NCBI GenBank assembly: GCA_024760905.1
Contig: CM045751.1
Coordinates: 5,780,001 to 5,844,000, forward strand
From: Plotosus lineatus
Lineage: Eukaryota; Chordata; Actinopteri; Siluriformes; Plotosidae
Direction: 5' to 3'
DNA length: 64,000 nucleotides
In this document: one piece after another, positions 1 through 32,364 of the stretch
Layout: each line of letters opens with the position of its first letter
How positions within the stretch are numbered: the stretch's first letter is position 1
Position numbers and translations under genes: made by a program
The notes under the pieces: generated by a model
Databases searched by the model: none
What the model was told of the DNA's origin: nothing
The model's input: the letters and a program-made list of their open reading frames with translations, nothing else

Positions 1-86
1 CCCATTCCAGCCAACTTTTGACAAAGACGGGGAACATCCTGAACATATTTCCAGGCTTCTGCACAGTCAACATGCGCACAGCCATT

Positions 87-90
87 CATA

Positions 91-162
<72 letters not shown>
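87..162. repeat. (TA)n microsatellite
   Basis: About 35 TA units. The adjoining open frame of repeated Tyr-Ile is spurious. Confidence 0.95.
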
Positions 163-164
<2 letters not shown>

Positions 165-182
165 CACCTGGGAAATTCTTCC

Positions 183-531
183 ATTCATTTATTTTCTGTA
201 ACTGCTTAATCCTAATTCGGGTCACGGGGAGGCTGGCGCCCATCCCAGCCGATTCTGTGCGAGGGAAGAGTACACTCTGGACAGCTTGCCAGGCCGTCGC
301 AGGGCAGAAACACGCTGACGGGTATGCAGCTACTCTTGTCGAAAGTCAGCAACGGTTCTTTTACATTAATCTCCCATCATGGTCAGTGAGAGACATGGCC
401 GGCCTTTGATAACCAAGTTAGCGGCACTGGGGAGACAGTGACAACCCATTGAAAGTGGGACTTCAACCCCCAACCTTAGGATCAGTGATTCTTTTGCCAC
501 CAGGACACCACTACCTCACCTGGGCAATTGA
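183..531 (-). mobile_element. SINE-I with tail B
   Basis: Read on the - strand: tRNA-like head with GATCCTAAGGTTGGGGGTT, the body GGTTATCAAAGGCCGGCCAT, then the CCTGGCAAGCTGTCC tail and an ATGAATGG end. Essentially full length. Confidence 0.85.
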
Positions 532-538
532 GAATGTT

Positions 539-830
539 GTTCATTTTCTGTAACTGATTAATCCTACTTCGGGTCGCGGGGAGGCTAGCGGCTGACTACA
601 GTCAAGGGCAGAGTACACCCTGGACAGCTCACCAGGCCATCGCTGGGTGGAAACACGCTGACAGCTATGCAGCTACTCTTGTCCAAAGTCAGTAATGGTT
701 CTTTTACATGAACCTCATACCATAGAAAGTGAGACATGGCAGTCCTATGATAACCCAGTTAGCTGCACTGGGGGAACAATAACAACCCGTTGAGAGTGGG
801 GCTTGAACCCCCAACCTTAGGATCAGTGAT
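539..830 (-). mobile_element. SINE-I with tail B, second copy
   Basis: Same body and tail as the previous copy. The head stops at the GATCACTGATCC region and runs directly into a SINE-II fragment. Confidence 0.8.
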
Positions 831-985
831 CCCAATCGAAAATATCCAATTAGCTTAATGTGCATGTCTTTGGACTGTGAGAGGAAACCAAAGGAAAGCC
901 ACACAATGGGGGAGCACTCTGGGCATGGGACTCGAATCCAGGACCTTGTTGTGGTGTAGAGGAAAAACCACGATGCCATCATGAT
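831..985 (-). mobile_element. SINE-II head/middle fragment
   Basis: The - strand carries the diagnostic block around CACAGTCCAAAGACATGCAC and a head ending in a GGACTCGAATCC-type B box. It abuts a SINE-I copy, so it is a composite or nested insertion. Confidence 0.6.
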
Positions 986-1125
986 GCCTTCAGCCATAAC
1001 TTCATGGAAAACTTCACATTTTACTTCCCACGCTGCTGCCTGAATACATTCCTCTGAAGGTAGCTTCAGAAGCCACTTCAGAGCCCTTGTGATTCTGTCC
1101 ATTGTCTATGTCCATTGAGATGCTG

Positions 1126-1210
1126 ATTGGATGTGATGCTAATTGATCCCAATGCTGATTGGATGTGGTGCTGATTGGTGTGCCGTTAACTGGATCCTAG
1201 TGTTGATTGG
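1126..1210 (+). promoter_or_regulatory. cluster of four inverted CCAAT boxes upstream of tpd52l1
   Basis: ATTGG occurs at 1126-1130, 1158-1162, 1174-1178 and 1206-1210 within imperfect TGCTGATTGGATGTG repeats, about 0.6 kb before the tpd52l1 ATG. This could be an NF-Y promoter element or only a short tandem repeat. Confidence 0.35.
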
Positions 1211-1504
1211 CTGTTCTCTTTTTGCAGGAACATGAGGTGCTGAGGTTCAAATGTACTGTATACAAGGAGAGCTTTTGTTTGTTTTGTTTTTTTTATCTTT
1301 TTTTCCCCTTTTGTTTGAAGAAAAATATCACACACAAAAAATTTAATTATGTTCTAGACTTTCATAGCAATGTCAGACTGATTTTTTTTAAAGAAAATAA
1401 CTAAAACATTTGCAGAAAAATTAAGTAGAAATTATGAACATAAAATAAACAAATCCCATACAAAAAAATAAATAAATAAATCTTCCTCTGGACAGCTTTT
1501 GCGA

Positions 1505-1510
1505 CACACA

Positions 1511-1556
<46 letters not shown>
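1505..1556. repeat. (CA)n microsatellite
   Basis: About 25 CA units with one interruption (CATA). Confidence 0.95.
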
Positions 1557-1559
<3 letters not shown>

Positions 1560-1679
1560 TACGGACAATGTTTAAATCCGAACACATTTTGAGTGGATTT
1601 TAACCTGAGGCTTTGCTTGGTAAAGTCCAATCTGGCAACCCTGAAACTCTTCTGGAGGTGGTTTGGCAACACAAGACCA

Positions 1680-1789
1680 GAGTCAGATATGGGAGGAAAC
1701 CTGGATTAAACAGCTGCGAACTTGAACTCGACTAAAATAAAAGTTCTGTTGGGTCTACACACTGAAAACATTAATTTAACTGCCGTGAC
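1680..1789 (+). other. likely 5' UTR of tpd52l1
   Basis: Sequence immediately before the ATG is repeat-free and has no acceptor-like site near the start codon. The transcription start cannot be fixed. Confidence 0.3.
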
Positions 1790-24109
<22,320 letters not shown>

Positions 24110-24429
24110 TGAAACCAAACCAGATTTACTAAGAAATCTACCAAAAAAAAAAAGTCTCCTGCAACCACTTCATGGAGCTCTGGTGCCCCTCTGTGGACAG
24201 CAAAAGACGTCTTGAAGTCCAGAATGAAGTATAAGCCATGGTTAAAATTTGAATAAGGCTGTGTTGTAATACATATCCAAACCATAAGACGTTCAGATCA
24301 CTTCAACCTGACATGAGCTCCAGTGCTTAAAGGTCTAGAAAGGTATGTTAGAAATCAACTGATGGGAATTTATTTGGAGGGGATTTGGATTTGGAGATCC
24401 TGGATGAATTTTCCGAGGATACCCTAAAC

Positions 24430-24709
24430 CAGGGGTCACCAATATGGTGGTCGCCCGCGGGCCTGTTCCTGCTATTTTTAGAACAGGCCTGAGGCTCCAT
24501 AGCGCCACTCCCCATTGAGCTATATGTAATTTTTTTTTTTTAATCAAATCAATATCTTCACATCAATAAATATTATTAATAATAACATACATACAATTAA
24601 AGGTAAATTGAGCAAATTTATTTCAGATGTGTGTATCGACCTGGTATCCCTTTGCATTAATTGGTAGCCTGGATGTAGCTCTCAGTTTCAAAAAGGTTGG
24701 TGACCCCTG
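24430..24709 (-). mobile_element. hAT MITE in the tpd52l1 3' UTR
   Basis: Termini CAGGGGTCACCA and TTGGTGACCCCTG, flanked by CCCTAAAC (24422-24429) and GACTAAAC (24710-24717), 6 of 8 matching, an hAT-type 8-bp duplication. The interior TTAATTGGTAGCCT and TAGCTCTCAGTTTCAAAAAG matches, in reverse, the copies at 35003 and 38803. Confidence 0.88.
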
Positions 24710-24915
24710 GACTAAACAAATGGTGATCACAAGAGACGATTAAAAAAAATAAATAAATGAGAAAACACATCAATTTTAAATATTATATTTTGGAATTACT
24801 ACCCATTTTTAATGTTGCTGCTTGAATCAAGCCTCCAGTGTTACAATATTAGTTCTTATATGTGCTTGTACTGCATATTTTGTTTTTTCCCCTTTTCCTA
24901 ACCTATAAATTTCCA

Positions 24916-24953
<38 letters not shown>

Positions 24954-25045
24954 TTATTTAGACAGATTACTACATATTTTTAGTTCAGTGTTACCTGTGT
25001 GGTCATATTGCTGTTCAGAACTATTTAATGTTTAGTCCGGCTGGA

Positions 25046-25051
25046 AATAAA
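25046..25051 (+). terminator. candidate poly(A) signal AATAAA of tpd52l1
   Basis: A canonical hexamer 937 bp after the tpd52l1 stop, before the convergent hddc2 stop at 26062. Usage is inferred. Confidence 0.4.
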
Positions 25052-25221
25052 CCCAACCTCATCCAAAACCTCGCCATGTAACCTTTTGCTTTCTCACAAA
25101 TCTGTGGCGGCTGTTGCAAAGCACGGTATGTGTTAAATTCATTTATTTTACGAATTATTTCATTTTGTTCCAGAAAATCAGCCACCGGTGCGTTAAAACA
25201 ATGTTGGATCACAGGGCGAGG

Positions 25222-25475
25222 TCAGGCGGCGCAAGTGGTACACAGTGGATCACAGCAAGAAGGTCCTGGGTTTGGTTCCCAGCTCGGGTGTTTCCGTTTG
25301 GGGTTTGCATGTTCTCCCCGTGCTTGCGTGGGTTTCCTCCAGGTACTCCGGTTTCCTCCCACAGTCCAAAAACATCCACAATCACCCCTCACTGAATGGG
25401 AGTGTGGATGATGAGTGTGTGTGCTGGCACTGTGCAACCTGAACAGGATAAATTGGTTCGCTGAGTGAATGTTGT
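25222..25475 (+). mobile_element. SINE-II between the convergent genes
   Basis: CAAGAAGGTCCTGGGTTTGG, TTTGCATGTTCTCCCCGTGC, TACTCCGGTTTCCTCCCACA and a degraded tail AGGATAAATTGGTTCGCTG. The tail-B middle is deleted. Confidence 0.85.
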
Positions 25476-25479
25476 TCGG

Positions 25480-26061
25480 ATTGAACATTTTATCAGCTCA
25501 TAAAATCACAGTGACACTAAATACTGTGAAATCTTTTAATTTTTCCCCCCTTGGTAAACAAAACAATACAGGGGGTGTCCTAGAAATCAACCAACAAAAC
25601 CATCAACTGCTGATCGCTAAACAGGAAACAGCGTAACCAGTACCGGAAACGAGTACTCTGAGTAAATGCAACCCACAGAGTGATCAGAAAGTTCTACATG
25701 TCCCTTTGAGGACAGCATGAGATCATGTGACATTGACTCCTAACCTTTCCTGCGTCCGTCCCCCCCTGCCACACTTTGTTTGTTATTTACAGGAACAATG
25801 GCAGAACTTTCTGATCGCACCTCGTGTACTGTATAGTAAACTCAACACTGACTCAAGAACTCTGTGTTCTTGGTGGAACAATTTCAATGAGGTCATCAGA
25901 ACACTTCACACGGTCTCACGAAACATCCCGGTGTGCTTTTATAAAGTGCACAGGATTATACAGACACTATTAACGCTGTCTGTGTTATTGCTGTAAACGT
26001 TGAGGACTTGTGTTCCAGTGTGTATAACACCATTCACTCCATCCTGGGTGTAGGTCTCAGG
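25480..26061 (-). other. intergenic / hddc2 3' UTR
   Basis: Non-coding sequence after the hddc2 stop. Inverted words GATCAGAAAGTTCT (from 25682) and AGAACTTTCTGATC (25805-25818) suggest a small decayed palindromic element. No clear AATAAA for hddc2 in this interval. Confidence 0.4.
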
Positions 26062-26201
26062 TTATGATGAATCTGGTGTTGCCACTGGGCTGTTCAGTTC
26101 AGCTGTTTCCTCTGTTTTCTGTCCCCCTTTGGTCATGTGACTTGCTCTTTCCTCGTTTAAGCTCTTCACCAGCGCTATGACTTCTGGGTGATGAAAACAG
26201 C
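26062..26201 (-). CDS. hddc2: hddc2 terminal coding exon 6
   Basis: Acceptor TTTGTCACAG. It completes a Gly codon and reads CFHHPEVIALVKSLNEERAS, HMTKGGQKTEE and ends TPDSS before TAA. It aligns with KFNHPEIVQLVSELEAER of human HDDC2, followed by the poorly conserved polar tail. It lies 1.8 kb from exon 5, across the Tigger element. Confidence 0.9.
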
Positions 26202-29200
26202 CTGTGACAAACAAACAAACAAAAAAAAAACCAATGGTTTCAAATGGTCATTACGAATTCCAGTCGCATTCCAGCAGATGATGGTTTCAGTTCAAGATCC
26301 TGAACGTTTCCTCATGATATTAGAACATCACCAAAAGGTTCTACTGAGCCTTTTAAAATTGGTCAAATGACACTAGTAATATTTAAGGGCTCGGTTCAGT
26401 AAAAATGAGCAAGGTAGCAAAGAAAATGTATGGTTTAGGGTTTCATAAAAAGCTGTGCTGTGTAAAATGTAGTACAGTGGTGCCTCAACTTACGAGTGTC
26501 CCTTATAACAAATTTTCCATGATACGAGCTTCGATCCCACCAAAAATCCGCCCCATCCAACAATCAAAATTTCGACTTATGAGCTCTGCTGGGGAAATGG
26601 CTTTTCTGGGTTGATTAGCCTCATATTCTTCCACATGTATACCTCTGCGCTCCGAGAACATTTTTTGCAGTGCTTCTCAATTATTTTCTGTGACACCCCC
26701 TATAGGAAGTGGGAAAATAAAACATTTTACCCCCCAAGCACCATGCGCATGTGACGAGAAATAGTGTTTACTGCACTTCATATTGTTTGCTTGGTGCTTT
26801 TCCCCTACACCATAGGGAACACAGTGAGAGCACCACTGCCACCTACTGTAGTGGATGCGCAATCACACTTATAAAGCTGGTCCAACTATATGTTAGAAAA
26901 AGCATTTTTGCCAGGGTCATATGCACCAATTCGCCTTGTATTCTTCCACGTGTATTCATCCGCTCTCCTATCCGTGCTGGCATTTGTCACATGCATGCGC
27001 AAAAAAGTTTTATTTTCTGTGGTTCAGATTTTGTGACTTTTTTTGGTCTTATTTTTTATTGTGTATATCCCAGTGTTTTGAAGATGGGTTGTAAGAAGGT
27101 GGCTGATAGATTCAAGAGGAGAAAATCGCTTTGTCTTGAAACAAAGCTTGAAGTCATAGCTAAACATTAAAACGGAGTCCATGTGGCCAATCTGTGTAAG
27201 TAGTTTAGGAAGAATGCATCGACCATCCAATTTCCACTAATTCTCAAACAGAAGGCTATGTTGAAGAGTGTTGAACCAACAAAGGGGGTGAGTATTTTCT
27301 CCGAGGAAAGATCAGGACTCAGTGATGAGATGGAGAGGCTTCTCCTATTGAGGCTCAAATTGAAATAGATCAATGGCAATGGGAGTGCGGCCAAGCAGCA
27401 GGAAGACAATTGATCAAAATTAGTGAAGTGAAATCAAACAGTTAAAAAAATCCAAATAAATAAAAAGAAAAAAAAAATTGGGAATGTAAGTTAATGTTAA
27501 ATGCTATTATGTTCAGATGCACTGACTGTATGGTTTGTTGACTTATTGTTTACTCTTATTTTATTATTATTTATTGTTAATTACATTATTATTGTGAAAT
27601 GTTTTTACATGTTTATCTTTAATATATTAGGTCAAATATACATGTTTGTGTCACGTTATGAGTTTGGGAGGCGATTGGAATGGATTAATTGGTTTTCTAT
27701 TATTTCCGATGGGAATTTTTGTTTTATCTAACGAACGTTTTGACTTACGAGCTCGTCCTCGGAACGCATTAATTTCATAAGTCGAGGTACCGCTGTATTT
27801 GCGTCTAGCTTTCTGATTCAGAAGAGACTGGGTGGGGCATGGCAAAAAAACAAAAAGGCCATGAACAGGCGGCATATAGGTGGTCCAGGATTAGGAGGAA
27901 TCCAGATGGTCCAACAAATGAATTCATGAATAAAATGTGCAAAGTTAAATCAACAAGACACATGATCATTCTACTAAAATACGGTAGCTAGATTACATAT
28001 AGGAAATGTGTAACCAATAGAGAACGTGATGAAACCTTCAGTGGCGGTGAAGAACTCCTGCAGGCGGCCCGGGTTCCCCTCCAGTTCCTCATACTCATGA
28101 GCTTGTAGGATCATCTCCAACCGGTCCAGCTCTTTCACCACCCTGGCTTCAGGACTCGACTGACTCTCGTACTCCTGTGAGGTAAGAGGCAAGAAGGTCT
28201 GCGGTTATCAATACTACGCCGGTCGGGGTTGGTGTACACTGGGTATCTCAGACCAAACCTGACCTCCCACAACTGGTATAGCTCCTTACGCAGATCTTCA
28301 GCTAGCAGGCTTGTGATGTGAACCATCGCCTCCTGAAAGAGTATAACGATAACACTGAAAAGAAGAGCTTGTGATTTATTAACGATCACGTGACTCGGTA
28401 TTCCTAACCTGACCGAGTATTGTTAACGTTAGTTTCATGCACCTTCTCTCTTCTGTGCTTCTCGGCTTTGCTGACGTTGTCAGCAGGAGCGATGTCTCCC
28501 ACAATGCACTCTGCCAGGTCATGAATTAAAGCCAGCTTCATGCATCTGGAGTGGGAAGAAAAAAAGACATACATACGTGTTGAAAGTATAGATCAGAGGT
28601 TTGATATTCTGTCCATGGAGACACCAGAGTATCAACAGTTTTAGAGTTTATTCACGTGGGCACTTACTTCTCTCTGTTTACACTACGATCCTGGAGGGTT
28701 AGGGCCATCATCGCCATCCTGTACATGTGATCAGACACACTTTCTGGTTGCTTAATGTTTCGGTAAACCCAACCGGTCCTTGGAACTCTCTGGAACAAAT
28801 GGACGCAAAAATACAAAGGCTACAAGCAAGTCTCACACTTTCACATCCAGAGAATTTATGAACCGCACAGATCTATGGGATCAGCCAACTCTTGATATTA
28901 TTCCTCAGAGTTACCGGCGCCTTTGCTTTATTATATTGTCAGATTTTTTTTTTCAATTTAAATGTCACAGGCATGATTACAAATAATTGTTGTAATTATT
29001 CATTCATTTGCCAAACAAATTAATCCTACTAGGGTGGCGGGAAGGCGGGAGACCATTTGAGCTGACACTGGGTGAAGGCTGGATACACCCTGTCTATTGC
29101 AGGGCCAGCATACACACTTAAGAGCAATTTAGAACAGACAATTATCCTTTGGACTTACCCTCGCCAAACCCGGGACTTTCTGGCTGTGCGCTATGCCACC

Positions 29201-30128
29201 ATGCCGCCCAATAGTAATTATTGTAAAACTAAATTCAAATCTTAGAAATGTGCAAGTACAGGGTGCATGTAGGTCACAAGTTTAAGTCCTGGATGATGAT
29301 GCAGCCATCCATGAGAGCTAATTGGACAAGCTCTCACAGGAGGTAGGGACAACATATGCTTCCCTGTCACTCACAGCGATCCATGGGATCTATCAGCTCT
29401 TTTGAATAATCTTCGAATTGGCTGTTTCAAATCACCCCTAGGTGTGAGAGCGAGTATGATTGTGTTGGTGTTGGCCCTGCGATGACCTGGCGAGTTGTCC
29501 AGGGTGTACCCCGCCTTCGCCCAAAGTCTACTGAGACGGACGCCAGCCTCTAAGGCCTTTCCATTCTCGACAACACATCACCGCAACAAGCAAGCTTGCA
29601 ATCTTACTTGAGTCATAAATGACTCATGGTTTATTCGAAATAGTTGCTGCCATCTAGTGAACGGGAGATGAATTACATTTCATAGCAATAATTGATATCA
29701 AGAATGTACGATAATGGTATATTTTTTTTAAAGTTCTCTCTGACAACACAAAATGAGTGGGCGGATCCGATTTGACCCATGGACCTTGAGATTGACAGCT
29801 GTGCCCAACACTGAATCATTTCAAACTTTTGAAATATTAAGCACCATGTGTGTATAGATTCTGTACTACAGAATGACGTAAAGAAGTGAAGATGAGGCTG
29901 ATTTCTTTCGAACCCAGGCTGCTGATCATGGAGTCTATCAGTAACATTCACCTCATAATACAGCTATTACTGTTCCCCAATTCACCTCATGTACACAAAC
30001 AGTAGTAAGAGTCTTTTAAAAGCTGTTTTGTAAGCAAAACATTGTTTAAATAAGAGCGTTGTTGTTAAATATGAATATATTACCTTTAATAGTCCTACTA
30101 GTTTCATAAACTGAAGCATGTTCTCCAT
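26062..30128 (-). CDS. hddc2: hddc2, HD-domain 5'-nucleotidase, full coding span (6 exons, 205 aa)
   Basis: This is HD domain-containing protein 2. The join on the - strand is 30128-30084, 28789-28668, 28545-28443, 28332-28264, 28174-28036 and 26201-26062, totalling 618 nt (205 codons plus TAA; human HDDC2 is about the same length). All junctions are GT-AG and phase-consistent. The family hydrolyses deoxynucleoside 5'-monophosphates in a metal-dependent way, like bacterial YfbR. The HD-domain ligands are visible: H36 (ESVSDHMYRM), H64-D65 (LALIHDLAEC), E68 and D73 (IVGDIAPADN), and D130 (KELDRLEMIL). There is no signal peptide or membrane segment, so it is expected to be cytosolic. It converges with tpd52l1, as in human. 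Intron 5 carries a 1.3-kb Tigger element. I see no frameshift or lost key residue. Confidence 0.95.
26475..27795 (+). mobile_element. Tigger/pogo-like transposon in hddc2 intron 5
   Basis: TA-flanked (26473-26474, 27796-27797) with ends CAGTGGTGCCTCAACTTACG and AAGTCGAGGTACCGCTG. 1.32 kb, containing a decayed transposase start at 27084. It is the longest copy of the subfamily also at 7717-8596, and lies antisense to hddc2. Confidence 0.85.
27084..27366 (+). pseudogene. Tigger/pogo transposase N-terminus (decayed)
   Basis: Reads MGCKKVADRFKRRKSLCLET then KLEVIAKH, in-frame stop, NGVHVANLCK, stop, FRKNASTI, resembling the CENP-B-type helix-turn-helix at the start of pogo/Tigger transposases (KRKSLTLEEKLEIIK type). 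At least two stops; no DDE region. Confidence 0.6.
28036..28174 (-). CDS. hddc2: hddc2 coding exon 5
   Basis: Acceptor CCTCACAG. It encodes EYESQSSPEARVVKELDRLE, MILQAHEYEELE and NPGRLQEFFTATE plus one base. D130 in KELDRLEM is the last HD-domain metal ligand. The donor GTTTCA is weak, but the phase match to exon 6 supports it. Confidence 0.93.
28264..28332 (-). CDS. hddc2: hddc2 coding exon 4
   Basis: Acceptor CTCTTTCAG and donor GTCAGG. 69 nt encode EAMVHITSLL, AEDLRKELYQLWE, matching LLPEDLRKELYELWEEYE of human. Phase 0 at both ends. Confidence 0.95.
28443..28545 (-). CDS. hddc2: hddc2 coding exon 3 (HD dyad)
   Basis: Acceptor CACTCCAG and donor GTGCAT. It encodes CMKLALIHDLAEC, IVGDIAPADN and AEKHRREK. 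It contains the HD dyad (H64, D65) and the nearby acidic residues E68 and D73 of the active site. Confidence 0.96.
28668..28789 (-). CDS. hddc2: hddc2 coding exon 2 (first HD histidine)
   Basis: Acceptor TTGTTCCAG and donor GTAAGT. It encodes RVPRTGWVYRNI, KQPESVSDHMYRM and MALTLQDRSVNRE plus two bases of a Lys codon. SDHMYRM holds the first metal-binding His (residue 36). It is strongly conserved with human HDDC2. Confidence 0.96.
28995..29215 (-). mobile_element. SINE-II with tail B, degenerate
   Basis: In hddc2 intron 1. - strand: TGGGCGGCATGGTGGCATAG head, then a shortened middle, TTGCCCTGCAATAGAC-like block, and the TAGTAGGATTAATTTG tail. Confidence 0.7.
29419..29560 (+). mobile_element. 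SINE-II 3' fragment (tail B)
   Basis: GGCTGTTTCAAATCACCCCT, GCGATGACCTGGCGAGTTGT and ACTGAGACGGACGCCAGCCT. The 5' half is missing. Confidence 0.7.
30084..30128 (-). CDS. hddc2: hddc2 coding exon 1
   Basis: ATG in the context CAACATGG, then MENMLQFMKLVGLLK, then the donor GTAATA. This matches the LLQFLRLVGQLK start of the human protein, with a shorter extreme N-terminus. The exon ends in phase 0. Confidence 0.9.
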
Positions 30129-30176
30129 GTTGTTGGATGTGACACAAGTCAGCGATGCGAGGTACCGCTATTCAAA

Positions 30177-30275
30177 TGCGCATGCGTGGAGAAAATCGCA
30201 CAGGCGCAGTACGAATCCAGTGCTCGGCCGGTAACGTAACATTGTATTAATGTAAACAAACCACAAGATGGCGGT
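30177..30275 (-). promoter_or_regulatory. probable TATA-less hddc2 promoter (NRF1-like and YY1-like sites)
   Basis: Just upstream of the hddc2 ATG lie TGCGCATGCGTG (30177-30188, an NRF1-type palindrome), CpG-containing sequence, and ACAAGATGGCGG (from about 30263, YY1-type). No TATA box is evident. This fits a housekeeping promoter. The sites are seen; their function is inferred. Confidence 0.55.
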
Positions 30276-30289
30276 ATGTACACGGCGGT

Positions 30290-30605
30290 GTTGTGCTTTG
30301 GCATATCTGTCTCACAACAACCTTTCTTTGGTTCGAGTCCCAGGCAGGCCCGAGTGTTTCTGTGGGGATATGTGATCACATGTTCTCCCCGTGCTTGTGT
30401 GGGTTTCCTCTGGGTACTCAGTTTCCTCTAATAGTCCAAAGACGTGCATATTTGGCAAATTCTTTGTTCCAAATTTGCCCAAAGGTGTAAATTTGAGTAT
30501 GAACAATTGTGCGGATTGCACTGTGATGGTCTGGTGAGCTGTTCGGGGTGTGATTCGCCCTCGCCATTGTTGGCTGAGATAAGCTAAGCGAGTGAGTGAA
30601 TACAG
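30290..30605 (+). mobile_element. SINE-II with tail B next to the hddc2 promoter
   Basis: Contains CATGTTCTCCCCGTGCTTGT, GTCCAAAGACGTGCATA and a tail ending GCGAGTGAGTGAA. It begins within about 30 bp of the YY1-like site. Confidence 0.75.
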
Positions 30606-30659
30606 GTTGTATGTAGATTTTGTCCCTTCTCAAAGGATCAGTGTAGTTATTATGAGACT

Positions 30660-30965
30660 ACTCATTCACCCACTCATTTAATCCAATTCGGGTTATGGGG
30701 AGGCTGGAGTCTATCTCAGCCAACAGTGGTCAAAGGCGGGAACACCCCAGACAGCACAGCAGATCACACATTGTTGCACGGCAACACATACCAGTAATTT
30801 ATTATGTCTAAGTAGCCCAGTGTGAATGTCTTTGGACTGTCGGAGGAAAACAGAACACCCCCAGGAAACCCATGCAAGAAAGCATGGGGGGAAATATGGA
30901 AACTCCACACACTGATGCTCCAGCTCTGAGGCGGACATGCTAACCGCTGGCGCAGTGCCACCCCA
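30660..30965 (-). mobile_element. SINE-II with tail B
   Basis: - strand: GGGGTGGCACTGCGCCAGCG head, TCCATATTTCCCCCCATGCT, CCGACAGTCCAAAGACATTC, GCTGAGATAGACTCCAGCC, CCCGAATTGGATTAAATGAG. Confidence 0.82.
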
Positions 30966-31218
30966 TGTGAAACTAGATCTTGAAACCACTTGAAGTTGTA
31001 CTGAAGGAAACTCTTCTTATCAACACATGAGCTCATCCTCTGAAGTAAAAGTGTCACACACTGCAATCCACATGCGTGGAAATAAAAAATAAATAAATAA
31101 ATAATATGAGCTGAAAACAAAATCAACACTTTATTTATTTATTTTATAAAGATGTGTGGTAAAATTCATGGCTTTCATGTTTCACACTTTATATTGTCTT
31201 CAGTGGTTGTGACAAAGT

Positions 31219-31242
31219 ATTATTATTATTATTATTATTATT
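31219..31242. repeat. (ATT)n microsatellite
   Basis: About 8 units. Confidence 0.9.
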
Positions 31243-31286
31243 CCAATGTTTTGGTTTTGACATCCTGGTTACAAAGTTACCTCAAA

Positions 31287-31612
31287 TTTGTGGTGGTCTA
31301 GCGGTATAGGGCACTGGATCGCTGATCCAAAGGTTGGGGGTTCGAGTCCCACTCTCCACAAGGTTGTCACTGTCCCCCCCCCAGTGCGGCTAACTGGGTT
31401 ATCAAAGGCGGGCTCTGGTGAGACGCATGTAAAAGAACCATTGCTGACTTTCGTAAAGAGTAGCTGCAAAGCAGTCAGTGTGTTTCTGTCCCTTGCTAAA
31501 AGGGTTGTGACAGGAAGGGCATCCGACGTAAAAACCTCTGCCAAATCAAACGTGCGATTCAGATGATTCGCTGTGGCGACTCCCGAGTAAAAGGGAAAAA
31601 GCCGAAAGGAAG
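31287..31612 (+). mobile_element. SINE-I with tail A
   Basis: GTGGTGGTCTAGCGGTATAG head, GTTGGGGGTTCGAGTCCCAC, CAGGAAGGGCATCCGACGTA, ATTCGCTGTGGCGACTCCCG, GCCGAAAGGAAGACAG. Very similar to 20690-21029; the body has a short deletion after GGCGGGCTC. Confidence 0.9.
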
Positions 31613-31795
31613 ACAGTTGGTTAAGGCTATGGCTTACTGATACAAAAGTTAGGAGTTCCAGTACCATCAAGCGGTCACTGTTGGGCCCTTGAGCACGGCC
31701 TTTAGCCCTCAAATGTTCAAGTTTGTTTAAGAAAAAAAAATAAAAAGGTAAGTCACTCTAGATAAGGGTGTCTGCCAAATGCTGTAAATGTCACT
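31613..31795 (+). mobile_element. third-family SINE (GTGTCTGCCAAATGC tail)
   Basis: TTGGTTAAGGCTATGGCTTA and CAAAAGTTAGGAGTTCCAGT head, GGGCCCTTGAGCACGGCC, and the 3' end CTAGATAAGGGTGTCTGCCA, AATGCTGTAAATGT, typical of fish SINE 3' ends. It abuts the previous SINE. Confidence 0.75.
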
Positions 31796-31819
31796 TTCAT
31801 ATTGGTTCCAGACTTGTTG

Positions 31820-32289
31820 TTACTCACTACTTCATGCTTCAGTTTCTGCGGCTTCAGTGCAATCGTGGGTTTTTCAAAAATATTCATTGAAAAAAAAAAA
31901 AGGAAATTAAGGGAAAATAGGGGGAAAGTTAAGAAAAATGCAGCAAAACAAGGCCAGTTATGAAACCCCCCCCCCAAAAAACAAACAAAAAAAACAAGCC
32001 AATGAAACTACTTGCATTTTAATGTGAGGTACATACGTATCTGAGTGTGTGCATGCGCATCTGTGTGTGCGCGCACACGTGTGTCTTTGTGTGTATTTAT
32101 ATTTTATTTACATCGTATGCATTGTTTTTGAATAATTGTTATAAGCATTTATATCGTTGAATATGTATTTATTGATATTATATACACACATGTACGTATA
32201 TGTCAGTCAGGGGGTCACTCCTACTTCACAGAAATCGGTGGTCGTGGGGGTCTCAGTCCCCATTAACCGCAGAAAGTGAGGGATCCCTG
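31820..32289 (+). mobile_element. TA-type MITE, family 'CAGTGATCCCTC', copy 3
   Basis: The left end is decayed (ACTCACTACTTCATGC); the right end AAAGTGAGGGATCCCTG is intact. The interior blocks match copies at 9745 and 17047. Confidence 0.72.
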
Positions 32290-32305
32290 TTTTTAATGTA
32301 TGTAT

Positions 32306-32310
32306 GTGTG

Positions 32311-32350
<40 letters not shown>

Positions 32351-32352
32351 TA
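32306..32352. repeat. (TA)n(CA)n microsatellite
   Basis: TATGTGTGTATATATA followed by about 12 CA units. Confidence 0.9.
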
Positions 32353-32364
32353 CATACATATGTA

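Larger units (their letters stand above)
24110..25075 (+). other. tpd52l1: probable tpd52l1 3' UTR
   Basis: Non-coding sequence follows the stop, with a candidate polyadenylation signal AATAAA at 25046-25051. A hAT element (24430-24709) and a GT repeat (about 24919-24955) lie inside. Earlier AATAAA words at about 24564 and 24750 could give shorter ends. The extent is inferred. Confidence 0.5.
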
